Shown: positions 1 to 5,751 of the stretch, piece after piece
Numbering within the stretch: the first letter of the stretch is position 1
Layout of the letters: the number at the start of each line of letters is the position of its first letter
Assembly: GCA_937899365.1 (NCBI GenBank)
Contig: CALBPH010000393.1
Span: 1 to 7,412 of the forward strand
DNA: 7,412 nucleotides
From: an uncultured Leptolyngbya sp.
GTDB lineage: Bacteria; Cyanobacteriota; Cyanobacteriia; Phormidesmidales; Phormidesmidaceae
Direction: 5' to 3'
The notes under the pieces: generated by a model
The model's input: the letters and a program-made list of their open reading frames with translations, nothing else
What the model was told of the DNA's origin: nothing
The model's database searches: none
Position numbers and translations under genes: made by a program

Positions 1-2
1 AG

Positions 3-101
3 CAGGCCCCTGCAGCTGGTGTTACACAAGCCAACGCTGTCTCTAATTGCAATTACGAAAGGTCACAGCCAGTCTCAGGATGCACCTCGTTCAAAAATTA
101 G
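3..101 (+). CDS. Possible C-terminal end of a truncated gene
   Basis: A frame open from the left edge (codons in phase with base 3) runs 32 codons to a TAG at 99-101. The peptide is rich in Ala, Ser, Asn and Gln, contains two Cys and ends in SFKN. It has no motif I recognise. The frame starting at base 1 is also open, to a stop at 145-147, so openness alone is weak evidence. I prefer this frame only because its composition looks more protein-like. The gene start would lie outside the window. It may equally be noncoding sequence downstream of lysA. Confidence 0.25.
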   Translation, partial: QAPAAGVTQANAVSNCNYERSQPVSGCTSFKN

Positions 102-321
102 GAGCCACAGAAGCAGGATCTGCCAAAAAATCAGACTCTACAGATAGATTTATCAACCCACTATAAATAGTCAGGTGTTGTGAACGCGACTGTTCAGCTG
201 GACTGTTACCGGACCATTAGACTACATGAGACTCTCATAAAGGCTACCCAAGATGGCCTAGGACGTATATACCAGACTTTATTTTAGGCAACGTTTTGAT
301 GGGATGTCATGGCCAAGGTGT
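102..321. other. Intergenic region downstream of lysA
   Basis: No gene or RNA is recognised here. Visible small elements are the near-palindrome ACTAT-AA-ATAGT (160-171), a direct repeat GACTGTT (188-194 and 201-207), a 5-bp inverted repeat TGAAC/GTTCA (181-185 and 192-196), and a weak hairpin ATGAG-ACT-CTCAT. None is followed by a T-tract in the lysA direction, so I do not call a lysA terminator. Confidence 0.5.
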
Positions 322-1725
322 CTAATCAACCAGAGCCCCAGCGCTAGGCCCCTGAAGATAGTTAGGGAGGCGGTCATAACGCATTAGATCGGCCTCGGTT
401 TCACGCTCTACTATCAAGCAGGCTTGTTCATTTTGTACCAACACAGCCGCAGGTCGAGGAACCCGGTTATAGTTGGACGCCATGCTGTAGTTGTAGGCTC
501 CGGTGGCAGGAATAACGACAATATCGCCGGAGGATACGGGGGGTAGCTGGGCATCGTGAATCACCACATCGCCAGATTCGCAGTGCTTGCCCGCCAGGGT
601 AATGGTTTCACTCAGGGGGGCAGACATGTTACCAGCGGCCAATACCCGATAAACCGACTGATAGGTAATGGGACGGGGGTTATCGGACATGCCCCCATCG
701 ATGGATATATAGGTGCGAATACCGGGCACGGTCTTTTGACTACCGACGGTGTAGGCAGTGACACAGGCACTGCCGATGAGGGAGCGTCCTGGTTCGCAAA
801 TCAGCCGGGGTAAGGGCACGTCGGCAACCTGGCAGGCGTTAACCATGTGCTCACACACCACCTGCACCCAGGCCATAATGCTCGGTGGGTCATCGGCCTC
901 GGTGTAGCGAATGCCAAGGCCACCGCCCACATCCAGTTCGCTGATGGGCAGTCCATGGCGCTTGGCCACTTCCATCCAATGCACTAATACACCGGACAAG
1001 TCTTCGTGAGGCTGTAGCTCAAATATTTGGGAACCGATGTGGGCATGGAGACCAATACAGGTGAGGCTAGTTTGCTGGGCCAGGTAAGCAAACACCTCGT
1101 CTAGCTGGTCAGGGTCAAAGCCAAATTTGCTATCGATGTGCCCGGTTTGAATATATTCGTGGGTGTGGCACTCAATCCCCGGCGTCAGCCGTAGCAGAAT
1201 GGTGACCGGCTCATCGGCGCTGGCCAGGGCGCTAAGGGTTTTGAGTTCATGCCAGTTGTCGACAACGATGCGGCAGCCCGCTTTGATCCCCTGCTGCAGT
1301 TCGCGACGGGATTTGTTGTTGCCGTGAAAGTAGATATTGTCTGGACTGGCTCCGGCTTTGAGTGCCGTCAGGAGTTCGCCGCCGGAAACCACATCAATGG
1401 CAAGACCTTCTTGGGTTGCGATCGCACACACCGCCAAACAGTTCCACGCTTTTGAGGCATACATAACCAGTGCCTCGCCTGGATAGTACTGGCCAAAAGC
1501 CTGACGATATTGCTGACAGGCCGTGCGCAGCGTCGTTTCATCCAAGATGTACAGCGGCGAGCCAAATTCCTCAACCAAATCGAGCACATCACAGCCGCCA
1601 ACCTCCAAATGATCGAGCTTATTCACCATCTGTCTCCAAATATCGGAGACTAGACTGAGTGCCTGGCTGTGTAGAAGAAAGTGTTGAAACCATAAATAGT
1701 CATCAGGAATTGTCAGAGGAGTCAT
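322..1725 (-). CDS. lysA: Diaminopimelate decarboxylase
   Basis: Cytosolic PLP-dependent enzyme (alanine-racemase-like fold type III) that decarboxylates meso-diaminopimelate to L-lysine, the last step of the DAP pathway. In the 467-residue protein from ATG 1725, the PLP lysine is K92 in YASKAW. The N-terminal TIM barrel carries HIGSQ (229-233), the glycine-rich phosphate-binding LDVGGGLG (264-271) and EPGRS (311-315). The C-terminal domain supplies the active-site Cys in CESGD (382-386) and the Tyr of GAYNYS (411). The frame is open upstream to a TTG at 1821 (499 residues). I chose the ATG because 467 residues fits cyanobacterial LysA, the extra 32 residues resemble no LysA, and the extension would cover the probable divergent promoter. 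An ATG at 1629, just before the conserved DHLEVGGCDV, is less likely. The gene is divergent from rimI. No damage is seen. Confidence 0.96.
   Translation of the reverse strand: MTPLTIPDDYLWFQHFLLHSQALSLVSDIWRQMVNKLDHLEVGGCDVLDLVEEFGSPLYILDETTLRTACQQYRQAFGQYYPGEALVMYASKAWNCLAVCAIATQEGLAIDVVSGGELLTALKAGASPDNIYFHGNNKSRRELQQGIKAGCRIVVDNWHELKTLSALASADEPVTILLRLTPGIECHTHEYIQTGHIDSKFGFDPDQLDEVFAYLAQQTSLTCIGLHAHIGSQIFELQPHEDLSGVLVHWMEVAKRHGLPISELDVGGGLGIRYTEADDPPSIMAWVQVVCEHMVNACQVADVPLPRLICEPGRSLIGSACVTAYTVGSQKTVPGIRTYISIDGGMSDNPRPITYQSVYRVLAAGNMSAPLSETITLAGKHCESGDVVIHDAQLPPVSSGDIVVIPATGAYNYSMASNYNRVPRPAAVLVQNEQACLIVERETEADLMRYDRLPNYLQGPSAGALVD
1418..1425. repeat. HIP1 octamer GCGATCGC
   Basis: Highly iterated palindrome typical of many cyanobacterial genomes, here inside lysA. 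It supports the taxonomic call. Confidence 0.9.
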
Positions 1726-1759
1726 CGCCCTAGGCGGTATTATCGGGCGTTTACACCGC
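1726..1759 (-). promoter_or_regulatory. Interlocking stems just upstream of the lysA ATG
   Basis: Read on the minus strand, the 34 bases before the lysA ATG contain, in order, GCGGTGT, CGCCC, ATACCGC and GGGCG, the last touching the ATG. GCGGTGT can pair with ATACCGC (7 pairs, one G-U; 1753-1759 with 1734-1740). CGCCC can pair with GGGCG (5 G-C-rich pairs; 1745-1749 with 1726-1730). The A-B-A'-B' order permits a small H-type pseudoknot or two exclusive hairpins. No strong Shine-Dalgarno is present. A regulatory role is inferred only. It does not resemble the lysine riboswitch, which is far larger. Confidence 0.3.
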
Positions 1760-1782
1760 AGCGGCAGAGGATCGCAAGCTCC

Positions 1783-1792
1783 AGTGTACAAT
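1783..1792. promoter_or_regulatory. Overlapping divergent -10 elements for rimI and lysA
   Basis: TACAAT (1787-1792, plus strand) is a good -10 for rimI, about 70 bases before its ATG. On the minus strand TACACT (1788-1783) is a fair -10 for lysA, about 58 bases before its ATG. Both share the palindromic core TGTACA. No convincing -35 is seen for either. This is common in cyanobacteria but lowers confidence. Confidence 0.35.
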
Positions 1793-1862
1793 TCGTGCCT
1801 GTTCTCAGACTTCCTACTCAAAAATATCTAGAGAATCTTCCCCACCAGCCCCCGCACATCCC

Positions 1863-2414
1863 ATGCTGACACCGCTGACCTGCCAAATTTTGCCCGATGA
1901 GCTACTCCCCGCCGTCCTGAAGCTCGATCTCATCTGCCTGGGCGGACTATGGACCGAAGCAGGCTATCGTCGGGAAATCGACAGCCCCAACAGCGATTTG
2001 CTAGTACTACAGGCCAACAAACAGGTCATTGGTCTGGGATGTCTATGGGCAATTTTAGACGAAGCCCACATCACGACCCTGGCAATCCATCCCGACTACC
2101 ATCGACAGCGCCTGGGACAGCGTTTACTCACCCAGCTACTACAATCGGCCTGCCTCCGCACCCTCAGCCACGCCACCCTAGTTGTCCGCGCCTCCAACCA
2201 ACCAGCCCTAAGTCTTTATGAAAAATTTGGCTTTCGCACAGCCGGCCAACGCAAGCGCTATTACAAAGATGGCGAAGATGCCCTGATTTTGTGGCGCAGC
2301 CAGCTGCAAACGCCTGACTATCAACACCATCTAAAACAGCTCGAACAGGAGTGCACCAAAACATTTGGTAAACATCGATACCAATGGTTGCCCTATGTAA
2401 CATTTGGTCACTAA
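1863..2414 (+). CDS. rimI: Ribosomal-protein-alanine N-acetyltransferase RimI (GNAT)
   Basis: Cytosolic GNAT acetyltransferase that moves acetyl from acetyl-CoA to a protein N-terminus, classically Ala1 of ribosomal protein S18. The 183-residue product starts at ATG 1863. The N-terminal LCLGGLWT (24-31) matches what I recall of cyanobacterial RimI. Motif A spans 68-89, with the acetyl-CoA loop RQRLGQR (81-87). Motif B is VRASNQPALSLYEKFGF (108-124), with the general-acid Tyr at 119. RYYKDGEDALIL (132-143) closes the fold. The base Glu103 of enteric RimI (LEVRASN) aligns with Val107 here (LVVRASN). A tail of about 35 residues follows the GNAT core. It is divergent from lysA and upstream of clpC in the same direction, but 336 bases away, so co-transcription is doubtful. 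The family is certain; exact substrate and activity are not. Confidence 0.9.
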   Translation: MLTPLTCQILPDELLPAVLKLDLICLGGLWTEAGYRREIDSPNSDLLVLQANKQVIGLGCLWAILDEAHITTLAIHPDYHRQRLGQRLLTQLLQSACLRTLSHATLVVRASNQPALSLYEKFGFRTAGQRKRYYKDGEDALILWRSQLQTPDYQHHLKQLEQECTKTFGKHRYQWLPYVTFGH

Positions 2415-2506
2415 TACGTATTAAATATTTATACCCGTAGCAGGCGACATAAGCCGCCCACCCAATGATCGCCAAATCATCTAAGTTCATGGCATTTGAC
2501 CACTAA
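2360..2506 (+). repeat. Three short copies of a CATTTGG/CATTTGAC motif
   Basis: AACATTTGGT occurs at 2360-2369 and again at 2399-2408. CATTTGGTCACTAA (2401-2414) recurs as CATTTGACCACTAA at 2493-2506, 12 of 14 bases identical. The first two copies lie in the end of rimI and encode TFG in both cases, so chance or peptide repetition may explain them. Confidence 0.35.
2412..2423. repeat. 12-bp perfect palindrome on the rimI stop codon
   Basis: TAATACGTATTA is self-complementary and its first three bases are the rimI stop codon. AT-rich sequence follows. It is too short and too AT-rich to be a convincing terminator. It could be a protein-binding site or chance. Confidence 0.5.
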
Positions 2507-2750
2507 GCTCTGGCTATTTTGGGCTTAACGTCAGGTTAAGAGCGTCAGTAATCACTGGGACAGGGTGTAACGAACGAAACTCGAGGTAATTCCATCCCAG
2601 CTCAATAGTCAATCTCCCTAAATTTTGTTGCGATGGGTCTTTTCCTGTCGCTAAAACCTTTGCAAGTAGTGAATACCGGCACAGTTTCACTAAAAATGGC
2701 TGTGCTAGAATCAGTGCAACTCCGCACAAGCCAGGTGATGAAAAGCCGCC
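2415..2750. other. rimI-clpC intergenic region
   Basis: A 336-base stretch with no credible gene. It holds the rest of the palindrome at the rimI stop, a 6-bp hairpin CTTAAC-GTCAG-GTTAAG (2524-2540) and the clpC promoter region near 2679-2711. Nothing else stands out on either strand, and no strong terminator for rimI is seen. Confidence 0.6.
2679..2711 (+). promoter_or_regulatory. Probable clpC promoter with an inverted repeat
   Basis: TGCTAGAAT (2703-2711) is an extended -10 (TGn plus TAGAAT). Transcription would start near 2718, giving a leader of about 33 bases before the clpC ATG. There is no good -35. An inverted repeat GCACAG (2679-2684) / CTGTGC (2700-2705), with 15 bases between, covers the -35/spacer region and abuts the -10, so it could be an operator. 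It matches neither CIRCE (HrcA) nor the CtsR heptad repeat. Confidence 0.4.
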
Positions 2751-5222
2751 ATGTTTGAACGCTTTACAGAAAAAGCCATTAAGGTAATCATGCTCGCCCA
2801 AGAAGAGGCCCGCCGACTGGGTCACAACTTTGTGGGCACTGAGCAAATCCTTCTCGGTCTCATCGGAGAAGGAACCGGCGTAGCCGCCAAAGTTCTGAAG
2901 TCCATGGGGGTCAATCTGAAAGATGCTCGGATCGAGGTCGAAAAGATTATCGGTCGCGGTTCCGGGTTTGTCGCCGTAGAGATTCCCTTTACACCGCGTG
3001 CCAAGCGTGTATTAGAGCTGTCCCTGGAAGAGGCCCGTCAGCTGGGTCATAACTATATTGGTACTGAGCACTTACTGCTGGGCCTGATTCGCGAAGGCGA
3101 AGGCGTCGCTGCCCGAGTCCTTGAGAATCTGGGTGTCGACCTATCTAAGGTACGTACCCAGGTCATTCGCATGCTGGGTGAAACTGCAGAAGTATCTACC
3201 GGCGGTAGCCAAGGCCGTACCAAGACACCTACCCTCGACGAGTTTGGGTCCAACCTGACCCAAATGGCAGCGGAGGGCAAGCTAGACCCAGTTGTGGGTC
3301 GGCAAAAGGAAATTGAGCGGGTTATTCAAATTTTGGGTCGTCGTACCAAGAACAATCCTGTTCTGATTGGTGAACCTGGTGTGGGTAAAACCGCCATCGC
3401 CGAAGGATTGGCCCAGCGCATTGCCAATGGCGATGTGCCCGACATTTTAGAAGAAAAGCGCGTTGTCACCCTAGACATTGGTCTGCTAGTGGCAGGTACC
3501 AAATACCGTGGTGAATTTGAAGAACGTTTGAAAAAAATCATGGATGAGATTCGCTCTGCCGCGAATGTCATTTTGGTGATTGACGAAGTTCACACATTGA
3601 TTGGTGCCGGTGCGGCTGAAGGCGCCATTGACGCAGCCAATATCCTCAAGCCTGCATTGGCTCGGGGTGAACTGCAATGTATTGGTGCCACCACCCTGGA
3701 TGAATACCGTAAGCATATTGAGCGCGATGCGGCCCTGGAACGTCGTTTCCAGCCAGTCATGGTGGGTGAGCCCAGTGTAGAAGAGACCATCGAAATTCTG
3801 CACGGACTGCGCGATCGCTATGAGCAGCATCACAAGCTCAAAATCTCAGATGAGTCCCTCGAAGCGGCCGCTAAGCTAGCCGATCGCTACATCTCCGATC
3901 GTTTCCTTCCCGACAAAGCCATTGACCTGATTGACGAGGCTGGCTCTCGGGTACGGTTGATCAACTCCCAGCTACCCCCTGCGGCGAAGGAGTTAGATCG
4001 TGAGCTCCGTACGGTCCTTAAAGATAAGGACAATGCGGTGCGCTCCCAGGACTTTGATAAGGCTGGGGAACTTCGCGATCGCGAAATGGAAATCAAAGCG
4101 GAAATCCGCGCCATTGCCCAGAGCAAGCGAACGGACGACGCTGGCGGCACCACCGAGTCTCCGGTGGTTACCGAAGAGGACATTGCCCACATTGTTGCGT
4201 CTTGGACAGGGGTACCGGTTAACAAGCTAACCGAAACCGAATCCGACAAGCTCCTCAATATGGAGGACACCCTACACCAAAGAGTCATTGGCCAAGACGA
4301 AGCGGTCAAAGCAATTTCTCGAGCCATTCGACGGGCACGGGTGGGTCTGAAAAACCCCAATCGTCCCATTGCTAGCTTTGTCTTCTCTGGTCCCACTGGT
4401 GTTGGTAAAACTGAGCTGACCAAGACCCTGGCGTCCTACTTCTTCGGTTCCGAAGAAGCCATGATTCGTCTTGACATGTCTGAGTTTATGGAGCGCCATA
4501 CAGTTTCAAAACTGATTGGTTCACCTCCAGGCTATGTGGGTTATAGCGAAGGCGGTCAGCTCACTGAAGCCGTACGTCGTCGTCCCTACACCGTTGTACT
4601 GTTCGATGAAATCGAGAAAGCCCATCCCGACGTCTTCAACATGCTGTTGCAGATTTTGGAAGATGGTCGCTTGACCGATGCCAAGGGTCGTACGGTGGAC
4701 TTCAAGAACACTCTGCTGATCTTGACATCCAACATCGGTTCTAAAGTCATCGAAAAAGGTGGTGGCGGTCTAGGCTTTGAACTGGAAGAAGACGCAGCTG
4801 AGTCCCAATACAATCGTATTCGGTCCTTAGTTAACGAAGAACTCAAGCAGTACTTCCGTCCTGAGTTCTTAAACCGCTTAGATGAAATTATCGTCTTCCG
4901 CCAGCTCACCAAGCCCGAGGTGAAGGAAATCTCCGATATTCTGCTCAAAGAGGTCTTTGGCCGGTTAACCGAACAGGGCATCACCCTGGAGGTTACCGAC
5001 AAGTTCAAAGAGCGTTTGGTAGAGGAGGGATATAACCCCAGCTACGGAGCCCGCCCCTTGCGCCGTGCCATCATGCGACTGTTGGAGGATACCTTAGCTG
5101 AAGAAATCCTGTCCAGCCGTCTAAAAGAGGGTGATACAGCGGTTGTCGATGTAGACGAGAAAGGCAAGGTTGTGATTGCCTCCAAGGAAAAGCGTGAACT
5201 GCTTACCCAAGGAGCCGATTAA
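2751..5222 (+). CDS. clpC: ATP-dependent Clp protease ATP-binding subunit ClpC
   Basis: Class I Hsp100 AAA+ hexamer that unfolds proteins and threads them into the ClpP-type peptidase. In cyanobacteria the partner core is ClpP3/ClpR and the adaptor ClpS. The 823 residues are normal length. Two Clp-N repeats lie at about 3-66 and 78-141. AAA domain 1 has Walker A GEPGVGKT (207-214), pore loop KYRGEFE (251-257), Walker B with D278/E279 and arginine fingers R331-R332. A UVR-type middle segment of about 420-455 marks ClpC rather than ClpB. AAA domain 2 has Walker A GPTGVGKT (547-554), pore loop GYVGYSEGG (594-602) and Walker B D619/E620. The LGF tripeptide (674-676) in a Gly-rich loop is the expected peptidase-docking site. 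All catalytic residues are intact. ATG 2751 begins the conserved MFERFTEKA; only a weak, distant AGG precedes it. It is probably monocistronic, with its own promoter and terminator. Confidence 0.98.
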   Translation: MFERFTEKAIKVIMLAQEEARRLGHNFVGTEQILLGLIGEGTGVAAKVLKSMGVNLKDARIEVEKIIGRGSGFVAVEIPFTPRAKRVLELSLEEARQLGHNYIGTEHLLLGLIREGEGVAARVLENLGVDLSKVRTQVIRMLGETAEVSTGGSQGRTKTPTLDEFGSNLTQMAAEGKLDPVVGRQKEIERVIQILGRRTKNNPVLIGEPGVGKTAIAEGLAQRIANGDVPDILEEKRVVTLDIGLLVAGTKYRGEFEERLKKIMDEIRSAANVILVIDEVHTLIGAGAAEGAIDAANILKPALARGELQCIGATTLDEYRKHIERDAALERRFQPVMVGEPSVEETIEILHGLRDRYEQHHKLKISDESLEAAAKLADRYISDRFLPDKAIDLIDEAGSRVRLINSQLPPAAKELDRELRTVLKDKDNAVRSQDFDKAGELRDREMEIKAEIRAIAQSKRTDDAGGTTESPVVTEEDIAHIVASWTGVPVNKLTETESDKLLNMEDTLHQRVIGQDEAVKAISRAIRRARVGLKNPNRPIASFVFSGPTGVGKTELTKTLASYFFGSEEAMIRLDMSEFMERHTVSKLIGSPPGYVGYSEGGQLTEAVRRRPYTVVLFDEIEKAHPDVFNMLLQILEDGRLTDAKGRTVDFKNTLLILTSNIGSKVIEKGGGGLGFELEEDAAESQYNRIRSLVNEELKQYFRPEFLNRLDEIIVFRQLTKPEVKEISDILLKEVFGRLTEQGITLEVTDKFKERLVEEGYNPSYGARPLRRAIMRLLEDTLAEEILSSRLKEGDTAVVDVDEKGKVVIASKEKRELLTQGAD
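3811..3818. repeat. HIP1 octamer GCGATCGC
   Basis: Second copy, inside clpC. A 7-of-8 variant (CCGATCGC) lies about 70 bases downstream. Confidence 0.9.
4075..4082. repeat. HIP1 octamer GCGATCGC
   Basis: Third copy, in the part of clpC that encodes the UVR-type middle segment. Confidence 0.9.
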
Positions 5223-5249
5223 CATCTAGTCTGATCGCAGTTAACCTTT

Positions 5250-5287
5250 AAATGGCTTCTCGGTAGACTATCGGGAAGTCATTTTTT
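5250..5287 (+). terminator. Intrinsic terminator of clpC
   Basis: A hairpin starts 28 bases after the clpC stop. The arm 5252-5265 pairs with 5269-5282 around the loop GAC, 14 pairs including three G-U. Two more A-T pairs extend it outward to 5250/5284. The 3' arm runs straight into six T (5282-5287). This is the textbook Rho-independent form, fitting cyanobacteria, which lack Rho. Confidence 0.88.
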
Positions 5288-5295
5288 CATTCTGA

Positions 5296-5426
5296 GAACT
5301 ATAGCTTGGCGCACCTATTACATCTATCCGGTTAGTTAAAGTAATAGATATCCTTGAAAGCTTTGAATTACAACGGCTAACCTGACTGGTAAATGTCCTA
5401 ATACATCAGGACATTTACTATAGTTC
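5296..5426. repeat. 131-base segment with 9-bp terminal inverted repeats
   Basis: GAACTATAG (5296-5304) and CTATAGTTC (5418-5426) are perfect inverted repeats. AACTATAGC recurs at 5448-5456. Inside are CTATTAC/GTAATAG (5315-5321 and 5341-5347), GGTTAG/CTAACC (5330-5335 and 5377-5382) and the hairpin 5387-5420. This could be a small MITE-like element or a structured RNA. No target-site duplication is evident and there is no coding capacity. Confidence 0.35.
5387..5420. repeat. Perfect 11-bp hairpin (13 bp with one wobble)
   Basis: GTAAATGTCCT (5389-5399) pairs perfectly with AGGACATTTAC (5408-5418) around an 8-base loop. G5388-T5419 and T5387-A5420 extend it. CCTGA (5381-5385) and TCAGG (5425-5429) can pair further out across a bulge. 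No T-tract follows, so it is not an ordinary terminator. Confidence 0.6.
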
Positions 5427-5542
5427 AGGCCATATGTGATCGCCCATAACTATAGCAATGCAGCTTTGAACAGCCATAGCTGCCCTTAAAATGTCACTTC
5501 AATACGCGCTTGTAAACTATTGTAAACTGGCCTAAAGCTTTC
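5427..5542. other. Noncoding stretch with short repeats
   Basis: No gene is seen. There is a 6-bp inverted repeat GCAGCT/AGCTGC (5460-5465 and 5478-5483) and a tandem-like direct repeat TTGTAAACT (5510-5518 and 5520-5528). The palindrome AAAGCTTT at 5534-5541 is also present at 5357-5364. Confidence 0.5.
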
Positions 5543-5618
5543 TTGCGCAGCACGAGCGTCAGCTTTGATAATGGTTTTGTACCACAGCAACGTTTCCACA
5601 ACGTCTCGTTAGCTGACG
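5543..5618 (+). promoter_or_regulatory. Candidate promoter with an 8-bp inverted repeat
   Basis: TTGCGC (5543-5548), 18 bases, then GATAAT (5567-5572) is a modest promoter match. It would give a leader of about 170 bases for the gene at 5752. CGTCAGCT (5557-5564, in the spacer) and AGCTGACG (5611-5618, about 33 bases past the predicted start) are perfect inverted repeats, which suits an operator or early-transcript stem. An ACGAG/CTCGT pair (5552-5556 and 5605-5609) interlocks with it. This is inference from pattern only. Confidence 0.3.
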
Positions 5619-5644
5619 GATTTTAATGACGTGATTTCCAAGCA

Positions 5645-5741
5645 TTACTGATTCTTAGAGATGATGTGAGCTGTAGGCCGTTGCCCAACGCCCCACAGTC
5701 CCTTCCCTAAATCAGTAACGGTATTGATGTTTGATTAGGAG
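5645..5741 (+). promoter_or_regulatory. Switch-like structured leader upstream of the 159-residue protein gene
   Basis: Fold 1: TTACTGATT (5645-5653) pairs perfectly with AATCAGTAA (5710-5718). It encloses a hairpin at 5671-5698 with 10 pairs, two 1x1 mismatches and the loop GCCC. Fold 2: CCTAAATCAG (5706-5715) pairs with TTGATTAGG (5731-5739), 9 pairs with one bulged A and one G-U, covering the AGG of the ribosome binding site. The folds share 5710-5715 and exclude each other, so fold 1 leaves the binding site free and fold 2 hides it. I recognise no known riboswitch class. A small-molecule switch, thermosensor or protein-binding leader are all possible. Confidence 0.4.
5737..5741 (+). promoter_or_regulatory. 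Shine-Dalgarno AGGAG that decides the GTG start
   Basis: AGGAG lies 10 bases before GTG 5752. The alternative TTG at 5731 lies upstream of this site and has no Shine-Dalgarno of its own. This supports the GTG. Confidence 0.6.
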
Positions 5742-5751
5742 CATAGTTAGA

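Noticed and set aside
181..207. LexA-like or other operator formed by TGAAC/GTTCA and the GACTGTT repeats
   Set aside because: The arms are only five bases, match no regulator site I know, and lie downstream of lysA with no gene in a position to be controlled.
1726..1821. N-terminal extension of lysA from TTG 1821 (499 residues)
   Set aside because: The extra 32 residues do not resemble any LysA, the length exceeds the family norm, and the region carries likely divergent promoter elements and the leader stems.
1726..1862. Lysine riboswitch ahead of lysA
   Set aside because: The leader is too short and lacks the multi-helix junction. Only two small stems are seen.
2514..2846. 110-codon minus-strand frame upstream of and overlapping the clpC start
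   Set aside because: It overlaps the conserved clpC N-terminus and the probable clpC promoter, and its translation has no recognisable motif.
3887..4423. 178-codon minus-strand frame inside clpC
   Set aside because: It is antisense to conserved ClpC sequence. Its Ser/Arg-rich composition is typical of a shadow frame.
4586..5008. 140-codon minus-strand frame inside clpC
   Set aside because: Antisense shadow of AAA domain 2, rich in Ser and Arg, with no family resemblance.
5296..5644. Known cyanobacterial small RNA (Yfr1, 6S, tmRNA) between clpC and the next gene
   Set aside because: I could not find the Yfr1 core ACTCCTCACAC or a recognisable 6S or tmRNA feature.
5727..5738. Three-codon mini-frame ATG TTT GAT TAG overlapping the ribosome binding site
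   Set aside because: It has no Shine-Dalgarno of its own and short frames of this size are common by chance. It remains a minor possibility for translational coupling in the leader.
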